Shown piece after piece: positions 47,187-55,415 of a DNA stretch of 64,000 nucleotides (the first letter of the stretch is position 1; each line of letters starts with the position of its first letter). Location of the stretch: NCBI RefSeq assembly GCF_010119975.1, contig NZ_CP048222.1, positions 2,808,501 to 2,872,500 on the forward strand, read 5' to 3'. The DNA comes from Rhodocytophaga rosea. Lineage in GTDB: Bacteria; Bacteroidota; Bacteroidia; Cytophagales; 172606-1. A program made the position numbers and the translations under genes. A model generated the notes under the pieces. It made no database searches. It was not told where the DNA came from and worked only from the letters and a program-made list of their open reading frames with translations.

Positions 47187-48591
47187 GAATTGAAAAATTT
47201 AGTAGGTAATATATACTTAGCCCATCTTTCTGATGGAAAATAAGCATAAGTGAAACTATAAGTAGATAAAATGATGGAATAGCAGGCTGAGATAAGTTGC
47301 TATGGAAGGTTTTCAATAAAAAAACCTGTCTTGCTTCTTTATACGCAAAGCAAGACTATTCCTCACGGAAAGGTGAAAATAATACACAAGCCTGCAGGCA
47401 CAGGATTAGCAATAGAGTTGGAGCAGATTACATTGCATAGCCACAAATATACACTGTTTCAAACATAGAAAGCAATCGCCTAATCAAGTAAAATTTAACT
47501 ACCTTTTTGTAGTGCTATTTTATTACTGGAATTCTTTACAACCTCTGTACAAAAAGTGGCATAACATGCTATTGAAGGGCTTTGTTTTAATCTGATTTTG
47601 TATATTCATCTTTCTTACCTAACACAACATGATTATATAAAAGCATACGCAGTTGTATACCCTCAGATATTCGCGGCTTTAAAGAACATGATCGGCAATT
47701 GATTGGTGAACACACAGTGAAATAATCAGACTTTCCAGAAGATACCGTTTATACTTGGCTGTATTGCTTTTCAACAGCTTTAATAAAAGAATAGCAAAAC
47801 CTGATTAAATTGATATTTATTGACCCTAGATCATAGATCAGATGATATTATCATAAACGATGCTTGCTCAAAAAATCCTATAAATCACGCTGTTTGGTAA
47901 AGTTAGAAATTCCCAGGTTAGGTTTAGAATCATTCGCAACAGTCAATTATAAGATACCATTTTTACAGGTGCAGCCTCACCCTGTTCATGCCCGCTATTT
48001 CACTATTGAGAACAGAGATAATTACCTGGTGGTGGATCACATATCACAATTTCCAGCTAAAAGGTTCTCTTCGGCTTGCGGAACATCCGATTGCCGAATA
48101 TAAGGAAGCGCGGGAATTAGAGGTGATTCACGAACAGCAAATCGTTGGTAATCAGCCTGGCGATCCAGAAAACGATGAACGTCCGCTTCACTTGTTTTTG
48201 GGAACAGATACTTTTAACATGGCAAATTCAAAAATTGACATGGTTAGGGAACAACTCAATACTTACGAAAGCTTGTCCAAATCAACAGAGTTTAGGGATT
48301 AACTGATAATGTATAAGGAAAAGGCCCTTCGAAGCCAGATTCCAATCATTTATCTAATCTACGCTAACAACTGTATGCCTATATTACGGAGGCCTTTTCT
48401 CAAATATTTATCTGCTTAACATGAGAACCCTGCTGTATTCGCCATTATCAATTCAAACCGGCGATTAGCTCTATTCTTCCAAGCTGAAGTTATGACAAAT
48501 AGGCTTAATATTAATCCTGACTGTTTATACTATCACAGCTGTGAACAATAGCTTTCAATAGGATTTGAAAAGCAGGAAACTCTTATTAAAT
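47187..48591. other. Long region with no firm gene
   Basis: A 9-bp stem GTCTTGCTT/AAGCAAGAC lies at 47328-47356. The only protein-like content is at 47864-48302, described separately. The remainder is AT-rich and has stops in all frames. Confidence 0.5.
47864..48302 (+). pseudogene. Possible frameshifted hypothetical gene
   Basis: Two overlapping + frames show protein-like composition: the first reads FATVNYKIPFLQVQPHPVHARYFTI and onward through DNYLVVDHIS; the second, one frame over, reads SLRLAEHPIAEYKEARELEV and onward to a stop at 48302. They would join with a single-base change near 48040-48080. I recognise neither part. It could be a broken gene or two unrelated open stretches. Confidence 0.3.
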
Positions 48592-48615
48592 TTACGTAAT
48601 TAATTACGTAATTAA
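48592..48615. promoter_or_regulatory. Tandem palindrome, likely MarR operator
   Basis: The 12-mer TTACGTAATTAA occurs twice head to tail (48592-48603 and 48604-48615). The first 20 bases (48592-48611) form a perfect palindrome. It ends 7 bases before the start codon of the MarR-GNAT gene, so binding would block transcription or translation initiation. Autoregulation through such a site is normal for MarR proteins. Confidence 0.75.
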
Positions 48616-48622
48616 CTTTATT

Positions 48623-49600
48623 ATGAATTTCTTTGAGTCAGCCGGGAAAAAGGCAATCGGAAGCCGTTTAAGAATGTTAACAGATCAAATTACAGAAGAT
48701 GCTGCCGAAATTTACAGATTGTATGGGATTGAGTTGCAGCCAAAATGGTTTCCGGTATTTTATGCCTTATCACAGGGCATGGAAAAAACGATAACTGGTA
48801 TTGCGCAAGAAATCGGGCATTCGCATCCATCAGTCAGTACAATCATCCGGGAGATGATAAGTAAAGGCCTTGTACAGGAGCGAAAAGATCCGGCGGATGC
48901 CAGGCGCAACGTGATAGGGCTTTCTGAAAAGGGAAAGGATTATGAACAAAAGATTCAGGAACAATATCAGGATGTAGAACAAGCCATTGAATCAATTGAC
49001 GAACAGACAACCTATAATCTTTGGAAAGCTATAGCTGAATGGGAATTTTTGCTGGAACAGAAACCCCTTCTGCGCAGGGTTATCGAGCAAAAGAAGTTAA
49101 GGGAAAGCAACAATGTGCAAATAGCAGCATGGCATCCGCAATATGCGGCCGCATTTAAATCTTTAAATGAACAATGGATTTCTGCTTACTTTAAAATGGA
49201 AGAAGCCGACTACAAATCTTTAGATGATCCGGAAGGATACATTTTAAAGAACGGAGGTCAGATCCTTGTGGCTTTATATCACAATAAACCTGTCGGTGTT
49301 TGTGCGCTAATAAGAATGGATGATGGAGAACACGATTTCGAACTTGCGAAAATGGCAGTTTCTCCGGTAGTTCAGGGAAAAAGTATCGGATGGCTGCTGG
49401 GACAAGCGGCTTTGGACAAAGCAGCCGAACTGGGGGGTAAAAAAGTGTATCTGGAAAGCAACACCATATTGAAGCCGGCTATTAACCTTTATCTTAAACT
49501 TGGATTTCAAAAAATAGTTGGTCATGCAACACCTTATGAACGGTGCAATATCCAGATGGCTGTAGATCTAAGCAATCGTAAATCGAAGAGGGAGGCCTAA
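48623..49600 (+). CDS. MarR regulator-GNAT acetyltransferase fusion
   Basis: The 325-residue protein joins a MarR winged-helix domain (residues ~1-145: WFPVFYALSQGMEKTITGIAQEIGHSHPSVSTIIREMISKGLVQERKDPADARRNVIGLSEKG, with the DxRxx wing) to a GNAT domain (~170-320). The GNAT domain has the acetyl-CoA loop MAVSPVVQGKSIGWLLGQAALDKA and the C-terminal NLYLKLGFQKI. It could sense and modify the same small molecule. A palindromic operator candidate sits directly upstream. A terminator-like hairpin follows at 49896. Fusions of this type are known in other bacteria, but their ligands are largely unknown. Confidence 0.92.
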   Translation: MNFFESAGKKAIGSRLRMLTDQITEDAAEIYRLYGIELQPKWFPVFYALSQGMEKTITGIAQEIGHSHPSVSTIIREMISKGLVQERKDPADARRNVIGLSEKGKDYEQKIQEQYQDVEQAIESIDEQTTYNLWKAIAEWEFLLEQKPLLRRVIEQKKLRESNNVQIAAWHPQYAAAFKSLNEQWISAYFKMEEADYKSLDDPEGYILKNGGQILVALYHNKPVGVCALIRMDDGEHDFELAKMAVSPVVQGKSIGWLLGQAALDKAAELGGKKVYLESNTILKPAINLYLKLGFQKIVGHATPYERCNIQMAVDLSNRKSKREA

Positions 49601-50116
49601 AAAGCAAAATAGGTTTGAAAATGAGAATGTAACCGCTATCTGCAACATGAAGCCTGTTATGGCCGGGTATACTTCAACAGCATATGCCGGAACGCTTAAA
49701 GAAAGTGATAAGTGCCATGATTCGCCGGGGCGAAAACCAAAGAAGAAAGATTACAGGACAATGGTACAGTTGACCTGCCATTTTATTATTCCTGATATTT
49801 TCTATTTCATTAATGAAAGATATAGGCACCAGTAAATAAAACTTGGATGCAGTTGCATTTTATTCGCCCAGATACATGCTGGCACTCAACCCACAAAAGC
49901 CTTCAAAATAGCTAATTTTGAAGGCTTTCTATTTTTCTATGGGCTTATGGTATATAATTCGATCATGTATTAAAAGATTTAAAGTTGTGATGTAATGGCT
50001 GCTTAAATTCTTTCTCCGGCAAATTGTAACCTTATATTCGGCTACAACAAAAGTGGTTTTGGATACATTAGTTTACTAGTCAGGTTGCAATTTTGCATCA
50101 ACAAATATTTAAACAA
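49601..50116. other. Intergenic region with a terminator
   Basis: Besides the hairpin at 49896-49928 I see no feature. A 62-codon frame at 49647 has no homology I recognise and poor context, and is not called. Bases after 49930 must hold the promoter of the NmrA-like gene. Confidence 0.5.
49896..49928 (+). terminator. Terminator hairpin with 14-bp perfect stem
   Basis: AAAGCCTTCAAAAT (49896-49909) pairs with ATTTTGAAGGCTTT (49915-49928) around a 5-base loop, followed by CTATTTTTC. It is 295 bases after the MarR-GNAT stop, so an intervening short transcript is possible. Confidence 0.8.
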
Positions 50117-51007
50117 ATGAAAATAGTAGTAACAGGTTCTTTAGGGAATATCAGCAAACCACTGACAATTGAATTAGTAAAAAAAGGGCACGTTGTAACC
50201 GTTATAAGCAGTAATGCTGAAAAGAAAAAGGAAATTGAAACACTAGGTGCTACAGCAGCCATCGGTTCACTAGAAGATGTAGATTTCATTACTACCACCT
50301 TTACCGGACATGAGGCAGTATACAGTATGATACCACCAAATAATTATTTTGATCATTATCTGGACCTGGCTGCATATTATGAAAGGCTGGGTAAAAACTA
50401 TGCACAGGCAATAAATCAATCTGCCGTAAAGCGCCAGGTGCATTTAAGTAGCATTGGTGCACATTTACAAAAGGGAAATGGCATATTGGCCAGCACTTAT
50501 GTAGTAGAGCACATACTTAACCAGTCAACCGATGTTGCCGTAACATTCATTCGTCCGACATCATTTTATTATAATCTGCTGGGTTATATTCACGGGATAA
50601 AAACAGCGGGAGCCGTATGTGCAAATTACGGTACAGAAAACATTATTCCATGGGTATCACCCATAGATATTGCTGCTGTCGTAGCAGAAGAACTGACAAC
50701 ACCCACAGGCACCCACGTTCGTTATGTAGCCAGTGAGGAGTTGAAGGGAAATGATACCGCTAAAATTTTAGGTGCTGCTATTGGCAAGCCCGATTTGCAG
50801 TGGAAACTCATCAGCAATGAAGAATCATTAAATGGCCTGTTGGCTATTGGAATGAACCCAGCAATTGCCGCCGGATTAGTAGAGATGTATGCCGCCCTAC
50901 AGACCGGATTATTATCAGAAGATTATTTCCGCAACAAATCTGAAAAAATGGGAAATGTAAAACTGGTAGATTATGCAAAGGAATTTGCCTCAATTTACAA
51001 CGGATAG
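50117..51007 (+). CDS. NmrA-like NAD(P)-binding protein
   Basis: The 296-residue protein is an atypical short-chain dehydrogenase of the NmrA/HSCARG type. The dinucleotide loop is MKIVVTGSLGNISKPLTIELVKKGHVVTVIS, with GSLGNIS replacing the usual GxxGxxG. The segments VHLSSIGAHLQKGNG and VTFIRPTSFYYNLLGYI match family landmarks. The active-site Tyr-x3-Lys of classical SDRs is not evident, so it may be a redox sensor or a reductase of quinone-like compounds. The start at 50117 is preferred over the frame's earlier ATG at 50093 because it begins directly with the beta strand. It lies 54 bases before the AraC gene on the same strand, which probably forms an operon with it. Confidence 0.9.
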   Translation: MKIVVTGSLGNISKPLTIELVKKGHVVTVISSNAEKKKEIETLGATAAIGSLEDVDFITTTFTGHEAVYSMIPPNNYFDHYLDLAAYYERLGKNYAQAINQSAVKRQVHLSSIGAHLQKGNGILASTYVVEHILNQSTDVAVTFIRPTSFYYNLLGYIHGIKTAGAVCANYGTENIIPWVSPIDIAAVVAEELTTPTGTHVRYVASEELKGNDTAKILGAAIGKPDLQWKLISNEESLNGLLAIGMNPAIAAGLVEMYAALQTGLLSEDYFRNKSEKMGNVKLVDYAKEFASIYNG

Positions 51008-51061
51008 TTAAAACGCAGATTATTTACATTAGCAATGTTATAAACAGAATCGTTCCTTTGT

Positions 51062-51985
51062 ATGATGGCCGGCAAAAAAATTTATCACCTAAAAAATATA
51101 ACAGAATTTCACCGCAGTCGTGGGTTAAAGGCTCCACAGCATCCATTGATAAGTGTAGTAAATTATGCCGATGTCCAGCTTCCGCCTGACGCTATTGACG
51201 TAAGCTGGGTTTACGATTTTTACTCCATTGCAGTTAAGCGAAATTTGAACGCCAAACTGCATTATGGTCAGCAGGAATATGATTTTGATGAGGGCGTAAT
51301 GTTTTTTATCGCACCCGGGCAGGTATTTAGTGTGTCTTTTGATAATGCAGCTACCTGGAAACGTTCCGGCTGGATATTGTTGCTGCACCCGGACTTTCTA
51401 TGGAATACTCCGCTTGCAAGCAGCATTAACCAGTACGAATATTTCGGTTATGCGGTTCATGAAGCCCTTCACCTTTCCGAAAAGGAAGAATCCACAATGA
51501 AGGGCATAATTGAAAATATAGAGCAGGAATACCATAACAACGTCGATAAGTTTAGCCAAAGCATCATTATTGCGCAAATAGAAACGATGCTGTTATATGC
51601 TGACCGGTTTTATCAGCGCCAATTTATTACCCGCAAAATCTCCAATCATACAACTCTTGCCCGATTTGAAACTATATTAAGCAAATATTTTAATGCAGAT
51701 ACGCAATTAAACAACGGCTTGCCATCCGTACAATATATTGCCGAATCTTTGAAGGTATCGCCTAATTATTTAAGTGGTCTGCTAAAAAATCTTACCGGGC
51801 AAAGTACCCAGCAGCATATCCACAATTACCTTATCGAAAAAGCAAAAGAAAAATTATCTACAACAACATTGTCGGTAAGCGAAATAGCTTATGAGTTAGG
51901 TTTTGAACACCCGCAATCTCTGAGTAAATTATTTAAGTCGAAAACAAATGTTTCACCGTTGGAATTCAGGCGATCTTTTAATTAA
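51062..51985 (+). CDS. AraC family transcriptional regulator
   Basis: A 307-residue paralogue of the regulator at 39817. Shared landmarks are HPLISVVNYADV, EYDFDEGVMFFIAPGQVFSVSF, WILLLHPDFLWNTPL, EYFGYAVHEALHLSEKE and the C-terminal AraC domain with GLPSVQYIAESLKVSPNYLSGLLKNLTGQSTQQHIH and VSEIAYELGFEHPQSLSKLFKSKTNVSPLEFRR. It follows the NmrA-like gene by 54 bases and probably controls it. Regulators of this type next to SDR genes commonly respond to electrophiles or quinones; that is inference here. Confidence 0.92.
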   Translation: MMAGKKIYHLKNITEFHRSRGLKAPQHPLISVVNYADVQLPPDAIDVSWVYDFYSIAVKRNLNAKLHYGQQEYDFDEGVMFFIAPGQVFSVSFDNAATWKRSGWILLLHPDFLWNTPLASSINQYEYFGYAVHEALHLSEKEESTMKGIIENIEQEYHNNVDKFSQSIIIAQIETMLLYADRFYQRQFITRKISNHTTLARFETILSKYFNADTQLNNGLPSVQYIAESLKVSPNYLSGLLKNLTGQSTQQHIHNYLIEKAKEKLSTTTLSVSEIAYELGFEHPQSLSKLFKSKTNVSPLEFRRSFN

Positions 51986-52202
51986 TACTGCATACACCCT
52001 CAGGTTTAAAGTCGTTCCATTATACATCAGACAAACGACCAACACTATTCCCAAGCCGGAAAAAAGTGTCTGATTTTCGAATAACACTCCCTTTTAACAT
52101 GCTGGCATTCGAACCAGAAGGTATGATTTCAACAGGTTGCAAGTACCCTGATTGTAAGAGCAAATAATTAAATCAAAACCTCTGATAATCTGTATGGAGA
52201 TA

Positions 52203-53104
52203 AGAAGGTGTTTGGAAATAGAAGAGAGGTTTTTTAGGATTTTGGAAAAAGACTATCAGCCGGTAACTTGAGTTTGCGAAACAAAAAGTTACTCCATGTA
52301 TGAATTACATGAAAATCTGACTGATAGTCAATGGCAAGTTATTAAAAACATAGTAGATGATGGACGAAAGAGAAAAGTTTGTTTAAAGCGTGTAGTGGAT
52401 GCCTGCCTGTGGCTGACCAGAACCGGAAGTCAGTGGCGGAATTTGTCTCAGACCCATTATCCTGTATGGCAAACGGTAGCTTATTATTTTTATAAGTGGC
52501 AAGATAATGGGGTCTGGCAACAAGTGCGGGCGATGTTAGTGAAAAAGGAACGAGAAAGACAGGGACGACAAGCAGAGCCTTCCAGAGTGGCTATTGATAG
52601 CCAAAGTGTTAAACAGTGTGGTTGCTTTTCTGAGCAGGTAGGTGTAGATGGTAATAAGAAAATAGATGGTAGGAAACGGCATTTGGCGGTTGATAACTTA
52701 GGACTTCCCTGGGCTGTTTATGTAGGAGCTGCTAATGAGTCTGATGCCGTAGCAGGCTTTGAATTATTACCACAACTCAAAAGCTGTAGACGGCTAAGTT
52801 TGATCTGTGCCGATGCAGCTTATAAAGGTGAGTTTGTCTCTTATGCTTATTATTATGGGTGGAAAGTAGACATCTCACAAAAGCCTCCTTCCAAGCAAGG
52901 ATTTATTCCTCAAAAGGGAAGGTGGCAAGTGGAAAGATCTGGACCTGCTACGAGTGTGCATCGGCTCCATGCCTGGCTGAATCATTATCGAAGATTAGCT
53001 AAAGATTATGAAAGAACTCCTGCTTCTGCTGTCTGTTTTATAGAATTAGCTTTTATCAATATCATTTTATCAAAAATACCTTAACTTATTTCCAAACACC
53101 TTCT
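52203..53104 (+). mobile_element. IS5-type insertion sequence, ~902 bp
   Basis: Perfect 20-bp inverted repeats (52201-52220 and 53087-53106) bound the element, beginning TAAGAAGGTGTTTGGAA. If TA is the duplicated target (52201-52202 and 53105-53106), the element spans 52203-53104. It is a different family member from the element at 41570: the end sequences and transposase differ clearly. It sits between the AraC gene and the NADH dehydrogenase gene and disrupts no recognisable gene. Confidence 0.9.
52296..53084 (+). CDS. IS5 family transposase with an in-frame insertion near the catalytic Glu
   Basis: A 262-residue transposase with NLTDSQWQVIKNIVDDGRK, TRTGSQWRNLSQTHYPVWQTVAYYFYKW, first Asp in VAIDSQSVK and second Asp in LICADAAYKGEF. 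In the element at 41570 the third motif reads VERSYGWLNFKRRL. Here it reads VERS, then nine extra residues GPATSVHRL (52941-52967), then HAWLNHYRRLAKDYE. The extra segment is 27 bases in frame and lies directly after the catalytic Glu, where spacing to the basic residues is normally fixed. This may reduce or abolish activity. Confidence 0.9.
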   Translation: MYELHENLTDSQWQVIKNIVDDGRKRKVCLKRVVDACLWLTRTGSQWRNLSQTHYPVWQTVAYYFYKWQDNGVWQQVRAMLVKKERERQGRQAEPSRVAIDSQSVKQCGCFSEQVGVDGNKKIDGRKRHLAVDNLGLPWAVYVGAANESDAVAGFELLPQLKSCRRLSLICADAAYKGEFVSYAYYYGWKVDISQKPPSKQGFIPQKGRWQVERSGPATSVHRLHAWLNHYRRLAKDYERTPASAVCFIELAFINIILSKIP

Positions 53105-53152
53105 TAGCGGCTGACATAGACTAAGGAATTTTAAAAACATACTTAATATTCA

Positions 53153-54454
53153 TTACAAAACGCTATCTGTAACCTTATTCTCTTTCTTTCCTACAATCAA
53201 GCGCAAACCCTTATCATAACTAAAGTAGCTCCATAGCCAGTTGGTAAATACTACTAACCGGTTGCGATAGCCAACAATGGAAATAAGATGAACAAACATC
53301 CAGATAAACCAGGCAAAGAACCCCTGGGTTTTAAATGCTTTCAGATCTACTACTGCTTTATTCCGTCCGATGGTTGCCATACTCCCCTTGTCCTTGTATA
53401 TAAAAGGCTTTAATGGCTTGCCTGTAAGTAAATTTTGAATATTTTCTCCAAGTAATGTCCCTTGTTGCATAGCCGGAGGCGCCATCATGGGGTGTCCTCT
53501 GGGTGTATTTTCTGTAATCATTGCTGCCACATCACCTATAGCAAAAATATTTTCATAGCCTTCTACCCGGTTGCAGCTATCTACTTTCAGCCTTCTGCCT
53601 TTTATTATGCTTTCCGGGCGAATACCCTCGATCGGTGAGCCTATTACGCCGGCCGCCCAGATCAACGATCTGGTAATAAGTTTTTTGCCGTTATCTAACT
53701 CAACCGTATATCCATCATACGATTTAACAAAACAGTTGGTCCAGACTTGAACACCCAGCTCTTTTAAAAATTCTAATGCTTTTTGTGAAGCCTCTTCAGA
53801 CATCCCATTCAGTAGGCGAGGTGTACCCTCTATCAGATGAATATCCATTTTGACAAAGTCGAGTTCCCTGTAATCTTTGGGGAATACATGTTTCTTTAAT
53901 TCGGCAAGTGCACCTGCTACCTCAACCCCTGTAGGACCTCCGCCAACCACTACATAATCCATCAGGCTATTCAACTCATCTTCTTCTTCGGTTAATAAAG
54001 CCTGTTCAAAATTACCTAATATGGTATTGCGTAGCGCCAAGGCATCTTCTATGCATTTGATAGGCACAGCATTTTTCTTAATTTGTTCATTGCCATAATA
54101 ATTGGTAACAGCACCTGTGGCAATCACCAGGTAGTCATAACTCACACTTCCGATAGAAGTTTCTACCACCTTTTTTTCCGTATCTATACATTCAACGTTC
54201 CCCATTCTAAAATAAAAATTCTTCTGACTTTCAAAACCTTTTCGGAAAGGATGGATGATAGAATCTGCTTCCAGACCAGCTGTTGCTACCTGGTACAATA
54301 AAGGTTGAAAAGTATGATGGTTATTTTTATCTATAAGTACAACCTGGACATCTGCTTTGCGTAAGGCTTTAGCAAGTTGTATTCCTGCGAAACCTCCGCC
54401 AATGATGACTATTCGAGGCTTTCCTACCTGGGCAATACGGGCATTATTTTTCAT
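53153..54454 (-). CDS. ndh: Type II NADH:quinone dehydrogenase
   Basis: The 433-residue flavoprotein oxidises NADH and reduces membrane quinone without proton pumping. It has two dinucleotide folds: the FAD-binding RIVIIGGGFAGIQLAKALRK near residue 14, and the NADH-binding DYVVVGGGPTGVEVAGALAELKK near residue 165. FAIGDVAAM is the second FAD contact, and the quinone-site block APPAMQQGTLLGENI is present. The C-terminal region (FFAWFIWMFVHLISIVGYRNRLVVFTNWLWSYFS) is the hydrophobic membrane-associated part. The size fits NDH-2. It stands alone on the minus strand, next to the second IS5-type element. Confidence 0.94.
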   Translation of the reverse strand: MKNNARIAQVGKPRIVIIGGGFAGIQLAKALRKADVQVVLIDKNNHHTFQPLLYQVATAGLEADSIIHPFRKGFESQKNFYFRMGNVECIDTEKKVVETSIGSVSYDYLVIATGAVTNYYGNEQIKKNAVPIKCIEDALALRNTILGNFEQALLTEEEDELNSLMDYVVVGGGPTGVEVAGALAELKKHVFPKDYRELDFVKMDIHLIEGTPRLLNGMSEEASQKALEFLKELGVQVWTNCFVKSYDGYTVELDNGKKLITRSLIWAAGVIGSPIEGIRPESIIKGRRLKVDSCNRVEGYENIFAIGDVAAMITENTPRGHPMMAPPAMQQGTLLGENIQNLLTGKPLKPFIYKDKGSMATIGRNKAVVDLKAFKTQGFFAWFIWMFVHLISIVGYRNRLVVFTNWLWSYFSYDKGLRLIVGKKENKVTDSVL

Positions 54455-54521
54455 AGAAGAACAAAGGTGGATCTTATGTAGAATTATAAATTTATATAAA
54501 AGAATGTATAAGATTATAATT

Positions 54522-54650
54522 ATGAAAAAGATTTCTAAGGTTTCGTATATGCCCGGGAGTAAACCTAAAGATGGTATACTAAGCGAAAAGAAACTATTTT
54601 TTGGTTTTGAGGATACTTATAAGTTTGAGGATAAACCTATAGTTCTTTAA
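54522..54650 (+). CDS. Small hypothetical protein
   Basis: A 42-codon frame starting ATG at 54522 (MKKISKVSYMPGSKPKDGIL and ending with GFEDTYKFEDKPIVL). The start is 67 bases beyond and divergent from the NADH dehydrogenase gene. The composition is plausible but I recognise no family. It could equally be chance. Confidence 0.35.
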   Translation: MKKISKVSYMPGSKPKDGILSEKKLFFGFEDTYKFEDKPIVL

Positions 54651-54777
54651 GAGATAAAGCTTTATAAAATATGATTAATGAAACTATCTATTTAAATAAA
54701 ATTTCCGGCTTATAACGCAGTGTAGTGTTTACCAGGCAGTTTTTTTACATTTTTTTAACTAACAGAAACAATCTATT

Positions 54778-55392
54778 TTGGCAACTCCAGTTAAAAACCA
54801 TGATCTACATGGCAATGTACCCGACTCATCACCGGCCGTACTCTTACTGATCGATCTGATCAATGACTTTGAATTTGTGGATGGCGATAAAATATACAAT
54901 CATTTATTGCCCCAGGTTGATGCCATTGTCAACTTAAAGCAGAAGGCTAAAAAGGCCGGTATTCCTGTAATATATGTTAACGATAACTTTGGCAAATGGC
55001 AATCTGATTTCCGCAAACTCCTTGATCACTGCCTGCAGGAAGGGGTAAAGAGTAAAGCGATTATAGAAAAGTTAAAACCGGATGAGGAGGATTATTTTGT
55101 ACTTAAACCCAAACATTCTGCTTTCTACTCTACTACCTTAGATGTGCTATTGGATTATTTGAAAGCAAAAACCTTGATTATGGCCGGCATCACCGGAAAT
55201 ATTTGTGTGCTGTTTACAGCAAATGATGCTTTTATGCGCGACTTTTCCCTTATCATTCCCAGTGATTGTGTGGCCTCAGAAAACAAAAAAGAAAATACCT
55301 ATGCACTCGAGCAAATGCGTAAACTGCTCAAAGCAGATACCAGGCCATCGACTAAGATTGATTTTAAGAAGTACAAACCAGTAAAGAAATGA
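54778..55392 (+). CDS. Isochorismatase-family cysteine hydrolase, TTG start
   Basis: A 204-residue hydrolase of the isochorismatase/nicotinamidase superfamily. The triad is visible as Asp26 in LLLIDLINDFEF, a Lys in FVLKPKHSAFYSTTLD, and Cys143 in MAGITGNICVLFTANDAFM. The sequence VYVNDNFGKW is typical. The substrate (isochorismate, nicotinamide, ureidoacrylate or other amide) cannot be chosen from the sequence. Start: an in-frame TAA at 54760-54762 and the absence of any ATG before residue ~130 leave TTG at 54778 as the only reasonable start. A short imperfect hairpin overlaps its stop and that of the convergent kinase gene. Confidence 0.92.
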   Translation: MATPVKNHDLHGNVPDSSPAVLLLIDLINDFEFVDGDKIYNHLLPQVDAIVNLKQKAKKAGIPVIYVNDNFGKWQSDFRKLLDHCLQEGVKSKAIIEKLKPDEEDYFVLKPKHSAFYSTTLDVLLDYLKAKTLIMAGITGNICVLFTANDAFMRDFSLIIPSDCVASENKKENTYALEQMRKLLKADTRPSTKIDFKKYKPVKK

Positions 55393-55415
55393 GGCAAGCT
55401 TCCGGCTGGTGCCTT
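55392..55415. terminator. Possible short terminator between convergent genes
   Basis: AGGCAAGC and GCTGGTGCCT form an imperfect stem with a bulge, followed by TTTT. Only 23 bases separate the stops of the isochorismatase-type gene and the kinase gene, so any terminator must overlap them. Confidence 0.35.

Noticed and set aside
49647-49835. Open frame of 62 codons after the MarR-GNAT gene
   Set aside because: No recognisable motif, no start context, and composition is not clearly protein-like.
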